From Neorhizobium alkalisoli (GTDB lineage: Bacteria; Pseudomonadota; Alphaproteobacteria; Rhizobiales; Rhizobiaceae), in assembly GCF_002968635.1 (NCBI RefSeq), contig NZ_PVBN01000001.1, positions 372,001 to 436,000 of the forward strand: a DNA stretch of 64,000 bases, given 5' to 3'. The position numbers and the translations under genes were made by a program. Position 1 is the first letter of the stretch. Each line of letters begins with the position of its first letter. Positions 1 through 8,576 of this stretch are shown here, one piece after another. The notes under the pieces are model-generated. The model searched no databases. It worked only from the letters and a program-made list of their open reading frames with translations, and was not told where the DNA came from.

Positions 1-850
1 CGCAATAATTGGCCGGCAGCAGGGTTTCGATGAGCGCAGGATCAAGCGGCTCCGTCGTCATGACCTGGCTGGAGACGGGCATCATCCGCCCGTGAACCTC
101 CGGCAGCAGCGGCGCGAGATAGGCGTTGCCGCAGACGAGCACGTAGGACGCTCGGACCGAACCCTTGGCGGTACGGACCACGGGCGTTTCGCTGAGGTCC
201 AAGTCCACGACACGCGAGCCTTCGAAGATGCGCCCACCGAGATTTTCGAGGGCGGCAGCCTCTCCGAGCACCAGATTGAGCGGATGTATATGGCCTCCGA
301 GCTTGTCGATCATGCCGCCGGCATAACGGTCGGTCTTCACATATTTCCCGACATCCCGCTTGGCGACCATTTCCAGCCCGGCATGTCCGTGCTTTTCCCA
401 CTGGTCCTTGTGGACCTCCATCTCGCGGATCTGTTTTTCCGTAAAGGCGGCAAAAAAACCGCCATGGACGAGATCGCAGTCGATTCCGTATTTGGTGACG
501 CGGGTACGAATGATCTCGCCACCTTCGAGCGACATTTTCCCAAGCTCGATGGCCTTCTCTTGACCATATCGCCTCGCAATCGTTTCAAGGTCGCGGCTGT
601 AGCCGTTGACGATCTGGCCGCCATTGCGCCCCGAAGCGCCGAAGCCGATGCGTTCGGCTTCCAGTACGACGACAGAGTAGCCGCGTTCGGCAAGTTCCAG
701 CGCCGCAGAGATGCCGGTAAAGCCGGCACCGATCACGCACACATCCGCCGAGATCTCGCCATCGAGGGCAGGGCGGACTTTCCTGTCGCCGGCCGAAGCG
801 GCGTACCAGGAATTTGCATGGCGCGGATTGTCGCTCGTTTTGAAAACCAT
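1..850 (-). CDS. FAD-dependent amine oxidase, PuuB-like (3' end outside window)
   Basis: The frame opens with ATG at 850-848 and stays open to the window edge, so about 283 N-terminal residues are visible. Near residue 36 there is a dinucleotide-binding fold (VCVIGAGFTGISAALELAER), then the FGASGRNGGQ motif typical of DAO/gamma-glutamylputrescine oxidase flavoproteins. These enzymes oxidise an amine or amino acid with FAD and release aldehyde, ammonia and H2O2. It starts one base after the stop of the glutamine-synthetase-like gene, so the two are almost certainly cotranscribed. That pairing (PuuA-like plus PuuB-like) points to gamma-glutamylation followed by oxidation of putrescine or another amine. 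The exact substrate is inference. Confidence 0.85.
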   Translation of the reverse strand, partial: MVFKTSDNPRHANSWYAASAGDRKVRPALDGEISADVCVIGAGFTGISAALELAERGYSVVVLEAERIGFGASGRNGGQIVNGYSRDLETIARRYGQEKAIELGKMSLEGGEIIRTRVTKYGIDCDLVHGGFFAAFTEKQIREMEVHKDQWEKHGHAGLEMVAKRDVGKYVKTDRYAGGMIDKLGGHIHPLNLVLGEAAALENLGGRIFEGSRVVDLDLSETPVVRTAKGSVRASYVLVCGNAYLAPLLPEVHGRMMPVSSQVMTTEPLDPALIETLLPANYC

Positions 851-851
851 C

Positions 852-2210
852 TCACACCGTCCGGATATAGGCATCGTATTCGACGTCGGTCACCCGGGTG
901 GCAAACTCCGCAAGCTCCTGTTGTTTGCAGGCCGTGTAGAGTGCCCGATATTTCGGTCCGAGCGTCGCGTAGGCAAAGGTAGACCGGGCAAATTGCTGTA
1001 GCGCGTAGTCCCAGTTGGTCGGCAGCGGCTCGTGGCTGATGGCGTGGTCGTCGCCGGTGATCGCTCCGCCCGGATTTCGCTTCTCCTTGATGCCTGTGAG
1101 AGCTGCGTTGAGGATCATCGCCAGCACCAGATATGGATTGCTGTCGGCACCCGCGACGCGATGTTCGATGCGGGTCGCGGGCTTTGAGGCGGTGATAACA
1201 CGCACCGCCGCCGAGCGGTTGTCGAAACCCCATGAGGCATAGGTGGGCGCATGTTCGCTCGGCCGAAGGCGGCGATAGGAATTGGCATGCGGCGCGAAGA
1301 CCCCCATGCTCTCGCCCATGTTTTCGAGAAGCCCACCGACCGAATGGAAAAGCATCTCCGATGGCCCGTCTTCGCCGACATAGACATTGCGTCCGGCCTC
1401 GTCGATCAGCGAAAAGTGCACGTGCATGCCGCTGCCGGCCTGACTGCCGTAGGGTTTGGCCATGAAGGTCGCGTCGAGGTCGTTGGCGCGTGCGACGCCC
1501 TTGACGATGCGCTTCAGGAGCACCGCATAGTCGGCGGCCTTCAGGGCATCCGGCACGTGGTTGAGGTTGATCTCATACTGGCCGGGTCCGTTTTCGCGCA
1601 GCGTGGTATCGGCGGGAATGCCCTGTGCTCGAGCCGCGCTGGCGATGCCGTGGAAGACGTCTTCGAAATCCTGCAGCTCCGAGATCGACAGCACCTGTGT
1701 CTGGCCCGTGTGCCACCGCCCTTCGCGCGAATTCGGCGGGCGGACGGGGTCGAGCGCCGAGCGCACCGGGTCGATCAGGTAGAACTCGAGTTCGGTTGCC
1801 ACGACCGGCGTCAGACCAAGCTTTGAAAATCCGGTGATGACATTGGCGAGCACCTGACGCGGATCGCCATAGAAGCCGTCGCCGTCGGTATCTTGCATGC
1901 CGAGCAACACCTGCGCGGTCGGACGATTGAGCCAGGTAACCCGGGAGAGTGTTCCGGGTACGGGGAGGCAGATGCCATCCGGGTCGCCGGTGCCTTCCGC
2001 AAGGCCTGCGGCATTGACGTCGCGGCCCCAGACGTCGAGGGCATAGACGGAGCGCGGCATGGCCATGCCCTTGGCGAGCACGTCCAACGCACGCTCCCTC
2101 GGGATCCATTTGCCTCGCGGCACGCCGTTCACGTCGATGACGAAGGCTTCGAGGACCTCGATATCGGGATTGCTTTCGAAGAAGATCTGGGCGGAACTGA
2201 TATCATCCAT
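852..2210 (-). CDS. Glutamine synthetase family protein, gamma-glutamylputrescine synthetase-like
   Basis: The product is 452 residues. It carries the glutamine synthetase catalytic fold: a beta-grasp N-terminus with DVNGVPRGKW, the NGPGQYEINL metal-binding segment, the ATP-site motif GSGMHVHFSL and the C-terminal HRVAGADSNPYLVLA region. It is more similar in length and motifs to the PuuA/GlnT group than to housekeeping GlnA, which is longer and has a clear adenylylation loop. Members ligate glutamate to amines such as putrescine using ATP. It lies 33 bp downstream of the DadA-like gene and 1 bp upstream of the PuuB-like oxidase, forming one operon. Substrate assignment is inference. Confidence 0.85.
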   Translation of the reverse strand: MDDISSAQIFFESNPDIEVLEAFVIDVNGVPRGKWIPRERALDVLAKGMAMPRSVYALDVWGRDVNAAGLAEGTGDPDGICLPVPGTLSRVTWLNRPTAQVLLGMQDTDGDGFYGDPRQVLANVITGFSKLGLTPVVATELEFYLIDPVRSALDPVRPPNSREGRWHTGQTQVLSISELQDFEDVFHGIASAARAQGIPADTTLRENGPGQYEINLNHVPDALKAADYAVLLKRIVKGVARANDLDATFMAKPYGSQAGSGMHVHFSLIDEAGRNVYVGEDGPSEMLFHSVGGLLENMGESMGVFAPHANSYRRLRPSEHAPTYASWGFDNRSAAVRVITASKPATRIEHRVAGADSNPYLVLAMILNAALTGIKEKRNPGGAITGDDHAISHEPLPTNWDYALQQFARSTFAYATLGPKYRALYTACKQQELAEFATRVTDVEYDAYIRTV

Positions 2211-2243
2211 GGAGCACCAGATAGCCCAGTCTCTCCGTTTGGG

Positions 2244-3491
2244 CTAGGCGTTGAAGCGTTCGGGACGATAGGCGGAGATATCGATGAGCGTCTTCTGCCC
2301 GGTAAGGGCTTCGGCGATCACCTGACCCGTCACCGGCCCGAGAGTCAGGCCATGATGCGCGTGCCCGAAGGCGAACCAAAGGCCGTCGTGACGCGGCGCC
2401 TTGCCGATCACTGGCATCATATCCGGCGTGCAGGGGCGCGCGCCCATCCAGGGCTCCTTGTCTAGCCTCTCGCCGAGCGGAAAGATCGTCCGGGCGACGG
2501 CTTCCGCCCGCTCCAGCTGCACCGGCGTCTTGGGCGCGTCGCGGCGGGCAAATTCCGCGCCGGTGGTCAGCCGGATGCCCTGGTTCATCGGAGCGAGGAA
2601 ATAACCGCGCTCCGCATCCATGGTCCAGCCGTTGAGTTTCGCGTTCCCCTTCGTCCCGTAATGCATATGGTAACCGCGCTTGACGCCGACCAGGAAATTG
2701 TAGCCGAGCGGCTTTGTCACGGTATCCGACCACGGTCCCAGGGCGACGACCACGTCCTTGGCCTCCACCGTGCCCTCACCGGCAACCACCCGCCAGCCGG
2801 TTTTGGTCTGTGACAGGCTCTTTGCGTCGCCTTTCAGAACACGGCCGCCGAGCTTTTCGAAGAGTGCGATATAGGCGCGGGTGAGCGCCAGCGGATCCTT
2901 GACCGACCACGGATCTTCCCATTTCAGGCCGCCGACGAAATCACCGGAGAGATGCGGTTCCTGGGCGGCGAGATCGGCGGGCGTCAACCTCTTGAACGAA
3001 ACGCCGTATTCGCCGGCCAGACGTTCGGCCTCCCCGAACTCTCCGTCCCGTTTGGCATTGCTGCGGAAAACCTCCGTCCAGCCGTCCTTGGCAATCAGCC
3101 CCTCGGCGCCGGCTTCCTCGATCAGTTCGTTGTGGGTCGAGATCGAATGCTCGATCAGCGGCGCATAGGCGCGCGCGATGAGCTGATGGCGGGTCAGGTT
3201 GGAATGCCACCAGTATTTCGCGAGGAACGATGTGACCGAAGGAATTGCCCGCCAGTGATAGTGGGCGTCGATGCGGTTGTTCAGTGCATAACGCAAGATC
3301 AGGCCGAACTGCTGCGGAAAGCCGTAAGGCACCACACCTTCGCGCTGGATCAGCCCGGCATTGCCGTAGGAGGTCTCCATGCCCGGTTCTCTCCGGTCGA
3401 CGAGCACCACCGATTTGCCCCGCCGGGCCAATTGCAGTGCCGTCGAAACGCCGATGATGCCGGCTCCGAGCACGATCGCATCCGCTGTCAT
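2244..3491 (-). CDS. FAD-dependent D-amino acid dehydrogenase-like oxidoreductase
   Basis: The 415-residue product starts with a Rossmann motif (AIVLGAGIIGVSTALQLARR) followed by the substrate-loop signature GMETSYGNAGLI, both characteristic of DadA/DAO family flavoproteins. The C-terminal PWMGARPCTPDMMPVIG and GHAHHGLTLGP segments complete the FAD site. DadA enzymes deaminate D-amino acids to 2-oxoacids and pass electrons to the membrane. It is the first gene of the minus-strand operon with the PuuA-like and PuuB-like genes, so it may act on an amino acid or amine released in the same pathway. The start at 3491 lies directly before the Rossmann strand as in the family. The substrate is not visible. 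Confidence 0.85.
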   Translation of the reverse strand: MTADAIVLGAGIIGVSTALQLARRGKSVVLVDRREPGMETSYGNAGLIQREGVVPYGFPQQFGLILRYALNNRIDAHYHWRAIPSVTSFLAKYWWHSNLTRHQLIARAYAPLIEHSISTHNELIEEAGAEGLIAKDGWTEVFRSNAKRDGEFGEAERLAGEYGVSFKRLTPADLAAQEPHLSGDFVGGLKWEDPWSVKDPLALTRAYIALFEKLGGRVLKGDAKSLSQTKTGWRVVAGEGTVEAKDVVVALGPWSDTVTKPLGYNFLVGVKRGYHMHYGTKGNAKLNGWTMDAERGYFLAPMNQGIRLTTGAEFARRDAPKTPVQLERAEAVARTIFPLGERLDKEPWMGARPCTPDMMPVIGKAPRHDGLWFAFGHAHHGLTLGPVTGQVIAEALTGQKTLIDISAYRPERFNA

Positions 3492-3645
3492 GATCTGATT
3501 TCCATTCCCATTTCTTTTATAGTTCGAGGTTCGAGCATGCCGCCCCCGATGCTGCGGCGCAAATGAAAAATCAAGCTGTGCGCAGGGATTTTTGTCGCGG
3601 CACCCACCGATGTGACCGGAGTGCGGACAAATAAATTTCCGGGCA

Positions 3646-3672
3646 TGTCACATCGGCAAATCCTGCCTCGTC
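3646..3672 (+). promoter_or_regulatory. Candidate ECF41 sigma-dependent promoter
   Basis: TGTCACA at 3646-3652 is followed, after 16 bp, by CGTC at 3669-3672, and the AhpD-like start codon is 32 bp further on. From memory of the ECF41 literature, these sigma factors recognise a TGTCACA -35 element and a CGTC -10 element upstream of the linked oxidoreductase/decarboxylase gene. The arrangement matches here. It implies control of the operon by its own sigma factor. Confidence 0.7.
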
Positions 3673-3704
3673 ATGGTGTCGTAACCAACAGAAGGAAACG
3701 AACC

Positions 3705-4172
3705 ATGAGTGCCAAACTTGATCCTTTCGCCGCCGCTCCCTCGCTGATGAAGAAGTGGATGGGCCTGTCTGTCGACGTTCAATCGAGCCTCGAATGGAAC
3801 GTCATCGAACTCGTGAAGATCCGCGCCTCGCAGATCAACGGCTGCGCCAACTGCATCAACATGCACACGGCGGAAGCGCGTGCGAAGGGCGAGACCGAAC
3901 AGCGCATCTATCTGCTGTCCGCCTGGCGGGAAGCTCCTTGCTATTCCGATCGCGAACGCGCCGCGCTAGGTTGGGCCGAGGCTCTGACTCGGCTGTCGGA
4001 AGGCCACACGCACGAAAGCGCCACCGAAGCCCTCAAGGCTCAGTTCACGGAGGAAGAACAGGTGAAGCTCACACTGATGATCAATGTCATCAACGGCTGG
4101 AATCGCCTCGCGGTAGGCTTCGGCCTCTGGGTCGATCCGGCAGCTGCAAAGGCTGCCCAGGCGGCTGCCTGA
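3705..4172 (+). CDS. Carboxymuconolactone decarboxylase / AhpD-like protein
   Basis: The 155-residue protein contains the AhpD-type redox signature CANCINMHTAEAR (C-x2-C-x3-H), which gives alkylhydroperoxidase or related activity in this superfamily. ATG 3705 is chosen because a GAAGGAAA ribosome-binding site lies at the correct distance and upstream sequence has no coding character. The gene ends in TGATG, overlapping the start of the ECF41 sigma factor by one base. Carboxymuconolactone decarboxylase-like proteins are one of the three standard partners of ECF41 sigma factors, so it is probably the main target gene of that sigma factor. Its physiological substrate is unknown. Confidence 0.88.
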   Translation: MSAKLDPFAAAPSLMKKWMGLSVDVQSSLEWNVIELVKIRASQINGCANCINMHTAEARAKGETEQRIYLLSAWREAPCYSDRERAALGWAEALTRLSEGHTHESATEALKAQFTEEEQVKLTLMINVINGWNRLAVGFGLWVDPAAAKAAQAAA

Positions 4173-5029
4173 TGACCGGCTTCAACCAGGAAGACGCAGC
4201 GGCGAGTTTCGATCCGCTGCGTCCGAAGCTCATGCGCGTCGCCTATCGCATGCTCGGATCGGTAACCGACGCCGAGGACATGGTGCAGGAGGCCTTCATC
4301 CGCTGGATGAAGGCCGACCGCAACGCGGTGCTTGAGCCGGAAGCGTTCCTCCGCCGCACGGTGACACGGCTTTGCCTCGATCAGTTGAAGTCGGCGCGAC
4401 GTCAGCGCGAGACCTATGTCGGTCCATGGCTTCCCGATCCCGTCGTGGAAGAAGAGGAGCAGGAGGACGTCACGTTGCCGCTGATGCTTGCCCTGGAACG
4501 CCTTTCGCCACTCGAACGGGCGGCTTTCCTGCTGCACGACGTCTTCGGACTGGGGTTTGAGGAAGTCGCCGCGACCATCGAACGCGATCCGGCCGCCTGC
4601 CGCCAGCTTGCCGCCCGGGCGCGTACCCATGTTCGCGAGGCGAGAGCCCGCTTTCAGGTGGACAAGCAGCGCGGCGTCGAGCTCGCCGAAGCCTTCTACG
4701 CGGCATCACGCAGCGGCGATATGAAGGCGCTCGGTGCGATGCTGGCGGCCGATGTCAGCGTCCACGCGGATGGTGGCGGGAAACGTCCGGCGGCCATGGA
4801 GCCGATCTTCGGCTTCGACGCAGTGATGAAGGTGCACGCCTATCTCGCAGATCAATTTCAGAAAAGCGGCTCGAAACTCGTTCGTGCCGGGTTCGTCAAT
4901 GGGCTGCCCGGTTTCATCACGCTCGAGGCCGATGGCGAACTCCAGACGACTGCGCTCGATATCGAGGACGGAAAAATCGCGGCCATCTATGTGGTGCGGA
5001 ACCCTGACAAGCTGAGGCATCTGCATTAG
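4172..5029 (+). CDS. ECF41-family RNA polymerase sigma factor with SnoaL-like C-terminal domain
   Basis: This is a 285-residue sigma factor. Region 2 is near residues 10-70 (RVAYRMLGSVTDAEDMVQEA). A linker motif PWLPDPV follows, then region 4 (LSPLERAAFLLHDVFGLGFE) and a C-terminal SnoaL/NTF2-like extension of about 100 residues with HADGGGK and RNPDKLRHL. The WLPxP, DGGGK and NPDKL motifs are diagnostic of ECF41, whose C-terminal extension modulates activity in place of a separate anti-sigma factor. It is coupled by a TGATG overlap to the AhpD-like gene, and no anti-sigma gene lies beside it, as expected for the group. The inducing signal is unknown. Confidence 0.92.
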   Translation: MTGFNQEDAAASFDPLRPKLMRVAYRMLGSVTDAEDMVQEAFIRWMKADRNAVLEPEAFLRRTVTRLCLDQLKSARRQRETYVGPWLPDPVVEEEEQEDVTLPLMLALERLSPLERAAFLLHDVFGLGFEEVAATIERDPAACRQLAARARTHVREARARFQVDKQRGVELAEAFYAASRSGDMKALGAMLAADVSVHADGGGKRPAAMEPIFGFDAVMKVHAYLADQFQKSGSKLVRAGFVNGLPGFITLEADGELQTTALDIEDGKIAAIYVVRNPDKLRHLH

Positions 5030-5112
5030 CGGCCCGTGCGCGGAGGGCGACTTTGAATGGTCGTCCTATGACTCTTGGTTGGGCTGTTTCTGCCGCTTTG
5101 CGTGAAGCGACA

Positions 5113-6066
5113 CTAAAGTTCGATCAGCCGCTGGGCCGTGAACTTGTCCGTGACGATCATATCGATTACGCCGGTCCGCAGGGCTCCGGCGATGGCGACC
5201 GTCTTCTTCGTGCCGCCTGCCAGGGCGATCACCCTGTCAACCTTCGCAAGCTCGTCGAGCGGGAGGCCGATTACTCGTTCGTCTAGCGGCGTTTTGACCG
5301 CCTTGCCCTCCTTGTCGAAGAACCGGAGCGATATGTCGCCTACCGCTCCCGCGTCAGCCAGGTCGGCAAGCTCCCGGGAAGAGAAGATGTTGCCGGAACG
5401 GGCCAGCAATTCGGACGGTTCGACGGCTCCGATGCCGACGATTGCCAGCGAAATGCTGCTGAACAGATCTATCGTCTCCCGGACGAACGGATCGGCCATC
5501 ATCAGAAGTTTCGCTTCCCTCGATGAGGTCACCCCCTGTACCGGAAGCAGTTTCGGCTCGGCGCCCGTGAGGCGTGCCAGGCGCGTCGTGAGCTGGGTGG
5601 CGTGCGTCTGGACGGAAGGATCGCCCATCCCGCCGAGCGTCTGGACGACGAATTTTGCCTGGGCGCTTTTCTGGGGATGGATGTTCTCCACCATCTTGAA
5701 GATGGTCTGGCTCCAGCTCGATACGCCGATGATCTCGCCGGGCGCAAGCGTAACCTCGAGGAGATGGGCAGCGGCTTCGCCGATCCGCGCCATGATCGCG
5801 CCGTCGCGATCTTCGGAGCATTCCACGACGACTGCTTCAGGGACTCCGAACCGCTCCCGAAGCGCCTTCTCGAGGTCCGCATAGGTGCCTACGGGAGGGA
5901 TGACGCTGGTGCGGACGATATCCTCCGCCTCCGCCCGCTTCAGCATCCGGGAAACGGTCGCCTGTGACAGGCGAAGATGCTGTGCGATATCCGCCTGCCG
6001 ACGCCGCTCGATGTGGTACATCTGAGCAACTCGCGAGATCAGACGAAGTTCGTTTAAGCGACTCAT
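5113..6066 (-). CDS. SorC/DeoR-like sugar-binding transcriptional regulator
   Basis: The 317-residue protein has an N-terminal helix-turn-helix (about residues 20-45, including DIAQHLRLSQATVSRMLKR) and a long SorC-type sugar-phosphate-binding domain (LALAGGTKK near the C-terminus is the conserved effector loop region). SorC regulators bind sugar phosphates and control neighbouring catabolic operons; EryD of erythritol use is one example. It is the last gene of the minus-strand unit after the kinase, 21 bp downstream of the kinase stop. A TGAAT-N4-ATTCA palindrome sits in that gap and two more lie in the divergent promoter region at 9399 and 9539. It is therefore the likely local regulator, with autoregulation possible. 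Confidence 0.9.
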   Translation of the reverse strand: MSRLNELRLISRVAQMYHIERRRQADIAQHLRLSQATVSRMLKRAEAEDIVRTSVIPPVGTYADLEKALRERFGVPEAVVVECSEDRDGAIMARIGEAAAHLLEVTLAPGEIIGVSSWSQTIFKMVENIHPQKSAQAKFVVQTLGGMGDPSVQTHATQLTTRLARLTGAEPKLLPVQGVTSSREAKLLMMADPFVRETIDLFSSISLAIVGIGAVEPSELLARSGNIFSSRELADLADAGAVGDISLRFFDKEGKAVKTPLDERVIGLPLDELAKVDRVIALAGGTKKTVAIAGALRTGVIDMIVTDKFTAQRLIEL

Positions 6067-6080
6067 GACCGTTCCGGGCG

Positions 6081-6094
6081 TGAATTATTATTCA
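6081..6094. promoter_or_regulatory. Candidate SorC operator site 1
   Basis: TGAATTATTATTCA is a palindrome with 5-bp arms around an AT-only centre; flanking bases extend the symmetry to GTGAAT/ATTCAC. It spans the kinase stop codon and lies just upstream of the regulator start, a suitable position for autoregulation. The same architecture recurs at 9399-9412 and 9539-9552. Binding is inferred. Confidence 0.55.
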
Positions 6095-7557
6095 CCTTTA
6101 GCGGCTACCGGGTTCCACGTCGAGCGGGCCACGGCGTCACTCCAAGTCTTTCTACGCTTTGCACTATCGTTGGCTTCGGGGCTGATGAGCTGGGATTCCC
6201 GCGGAAGGCGGCTGATCGTTTCAAGGTCGGGCCACATTCCCACCGACAGTCCGGCAAGATAGGCCGCTCCAAGAGCAGAGGCCTCGGGCGCTTTGCACTG
6301 CATGACAGGGCGCATGAGCACGTCGGCTACGCATTGCATCAGGAATCTGTTCTGGCTGGGGCCACCGTCCGCGTAGAGGGCGCCGATGACGCCGCCGCTC
6401 TGGTTCTGCATGGCTGAGAAGACGTCGTACACTTGAAAAGCAATGGAGTCGGTGACAGCCCGCGCCATCTGGGCGCGCGTCGTATTGAAGCTTATCTGCG
6501 AGAAGAGTGCGCGCGCATCAGAGCTCCAGTGTGGAGCGCCGAGGCCTACGAAGGCGGGTACGAAACCAGGCCCGTCCGGTTCAGCCGTGGCGGCAAGATC
6601 GATCAGAGCCGCGACATCGGGCAGTCCGAGGATGTCGACCATCCAGGGCAGGCTTGCCGCCGACACCAGGATGTTTCCCTCGAAGGCGAATGTGGGATTT
6701 CCGGAAATGCGCCATGCAATCGTGGTTGTGATTCCGTTCTTGGGACCAATGAAACGGGGCAGGGTCGTCATGACGGAGGAGCCGGTGCCGAATGTCACCT
6801 TGCCGTCGCCCGGGTTGAATGCGCCATGTCCGAAGAGGGCGGCGTGGCTATCTCCGATCGCCGACCTGATAGGCGTGCCGTCGGGAACGCCCCGAAGCCC
6901 CAGGGTCGTTCCGAAATCGGCCGAGCTGTCGAGCACGTCCGGCAGGACCGAAACGTCGACGCCGAAGATTTCACATAACTCTTCGCTCCACGCCTGCCTC
7001 TGCAGATCGAATAGCTGACTTCTCGCGGCATTCGATGCGTCGCAGACATGGCGTCGCCCGCCCGTCAGGCAGTGAACGAGCCAGCTGTCGACGGTTCCGA
7101 CCCTGAGCCTTCGGCCTTCCGGAGCCCGGTCGAGGAGCCAGCGAAACTTCGGCCCAGGAAACATCGGATCGAGAGGAAGCCCTGTGATCGACTGGACGCG
7201 ATTGAGGTGTCCTCCGCGAGCCAGGCGCTCACAATCGGCCGCGGTGCGGCGGCACTGCCAACTGACGACGGGGCCGAGCGGCTCGCCCGTTCCGGCATCC
7301 CAAATGGTAACGGATTCGCGCTGGTTGGAGATCGCGACGGCTTCAACGCTGACACCGGGCGCTGCGTTAAGGCAGGTCGCAACCGCCTCGCAGACGGACT
7401 TCCAGATTCTTTGCGGATCCTGCTCCACCCAGCCGGGTTTCGGGTAAACGATGCCAACCGGGGCCGAGCCACGAGAGATGAGCTCTCCCTTCTCCGAAAC
7501 CAGGACCGCTTTGGAATTGGTGGTGCCCTGGTCGATGGCCAGAATAGCCCGCATCAT
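6088..7557 (-). CDS. FGGY-family carbohydrate kinase
   Basis: This 489-residue kinase starts MMRAILAIDQGTTNSKAVLV, the FGGY ATP-phosphate loop, and carries TFGTGSSVMTT and the adenosine-motif region YADGGPSQNRFLMQ. FGGY kinases phosphorylate polyols and ketoses such as glycerol, erythritol, xylulose and apulose. ATG 7557 is chosen because AAGGGAGGAC precedes it; an upstream extension has no ribosome-binding site. It lies between the split transketolase and the SorC regulator in one minus-strand unit, so it should make the ketose or polyol phosphate that feeds the transketolase. The precise sugar is not determinable from sequence. Confidence 0.9.
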   Translation of the reverse strand: MMRAILAIDQGTTNSKAVLVSEKGELISRGSAPVGIVYPKPGWVEQDPQRIWKSVCEAVATCLNAAPGVSVEAVAISNQRESVTIWDAGTGEPLGPVVSWQCRRTAADCERLARGGHLNRVQSITGLPLDPMFPGPKFRWLLDRAPEGRRLRVGTVDSWLVHCLTGGRRHVCDASNAARSQLFDLQRQAWSEELCEIFGVDVSVLPDVLDSSADFGTTLGLRGVPDGTPIRSAIGDSHAALFGHGAFNPGDGKVTFGTGSSVMTTLPRFIGPKNGITTTIAWRISGNPTFAFEGNILVSAASLPWMVDILGLPDVAALIDLAATAEPDGPGFVPAFVGLGAPHWSSDARALFSQISFNTTRAQMARAVTDSIAFQVYDVFSAMQNQSGGVIGALYADGGPSQNRFLMQCVADVLMRPVMQCKAPEASALGAAYLAGLSVGMWPDLETISRLPRESQLISPEANDSAKRRKTWSDAVARSTWNPVAAKGE

Positions 7558-7619
7558 GTCCTCCCTTGAAAAACGGCCACGGCAATATCTTGCCCCGGCC
7601 AACGCGCGCGGCCGGAGGC

Positions 7620-8576
7620 TTATTTCCTCTTGATAACCGCGACGGCAGCTTCGGCGATAGAGGCGGGCCTCATGCCGAATTCATCCAGAAGGAATTCGGC
7701 CGAACCGGTCGGCGCGAAGACTCCAGGGACGCCGAGGCGCTTCATCGGGATCGGCGCGTGTTCCACGATCACTTCCGCCACCGCCGACCCGAGCCCTCCG
7801 AAAATCGTATGCTCTTCCGCAGTGACGATCGCTCCGGTTTGGTGGGCCGCGGCGATAATCGCTTCCTCGTCGATCGGCCTCACCGTCGCCAGATTGAGCA
7901 CCCTGGCGCTGATGCCCTGACCGGCAAGGATTTCCGCAGCCTTCATCATGCGGTGTGTGAGAGTGCCATTGGCAATCAGCGTGACATCGGAGCCGTCGCG
8001 CAGCAGGTTCGCCTTGCCGAGTTCGAACTTGTGATTTGCAGGCAGCAGATCGGGAACGCCAACGCGGGAAAGGCGGAGGAAGCACGGCCCATCGTAGCTT
8101 GCAGCCCATTCGACGGCGGCCGCCGTCTCGATCCGATCACAGGGAGCGATGACCGGAAGATTCGGCAGCGCACGCGTCCATGCAAAGTCCTCGATCGAGT
8201 GGTGCGTCGGGCCGAGTTCGCCATAGGCCATGCCGGAAGAGATGCCGACGAGCTTCACATTGGCATTCGAGTAGGAGATGTCGGCCTTGATCTGCTCGAG
8301 GGCGCGCCCTGTCAGGAATGGCGAGGCGCCGCAGACGAACGGCAGCCGTCCGCCATTCGCGAGACCCGCGCCGACGCCCACCATGTTCTGTTCGGCGATG
8401 CCGACATTGACGAGGCGGTCGGGAAACTTGGATTTGAACCCGCCGAGCTTTGAAGACCCCACGGAGTCGTTGCAGACCGCAACGATGGTCTCGTCGTTTG
8501 TTGCAAGCTTCTCGAGCGTGGCCGCAAATGCATCACGGCAATCATGGAGTTTGGCGGTGGTTACTGGCGCGTTCAT
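7620..8576 (-). CDS. Transketolase C-terminal subunit (split transketolase)
   Basis: This 318-residue protein corresponds to the pyrimidine-binding and C-terminal domains of transketolase. The catalytic glutamate lies in VGIAEQNMVGVGAGLA, with the PTHHSIED segment and a C-terminal domain containing TAEEHTIFGGLGSAV. Start 8576 follows a GGAGGCAA site and overlaps the stop of the N-terminal subunit in a TGATG arrangement, giving equimolar coupled synthesis. Together the two halves form one thiamine-diphosphate enzyme that transfers a two-carbon ketol unit. Split transketolases occur in dedicated catabolic loci, for example apulose-4-phosphate transketolase of D-apiose use. The partner kinase and regulator here suggest a similar dedicated role. 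Confidence 0.9.
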   Translation of the reverse strand: MNAPVTTAKLHDCRDAFAATLEKLATNDETIVAVCNDSVGSSKLGGFKSKFPDRLVNVGIAEQNMVGVGAGLANGGRLPFVCGASPFLTGRALEQIKADISYSNANVKLVGISSGMAYGELGPTHHSIEDFAWTRALPNLPVIAPCDRIETAAAVEWAASYDGPCFLRLSRVGVPDLLPANHKFELGKANLLRDGSDVTLIANGTLTHRMMKAAEILAGQGISARVLNLATVRPIDEEAIIAAAHQTGAIVTAEEHTIFGGLGSAVAEVIVEHAPIPMKRLGVPGVFAPTGSAEFLLDEFGMRPASIAEAAVAVIKRK

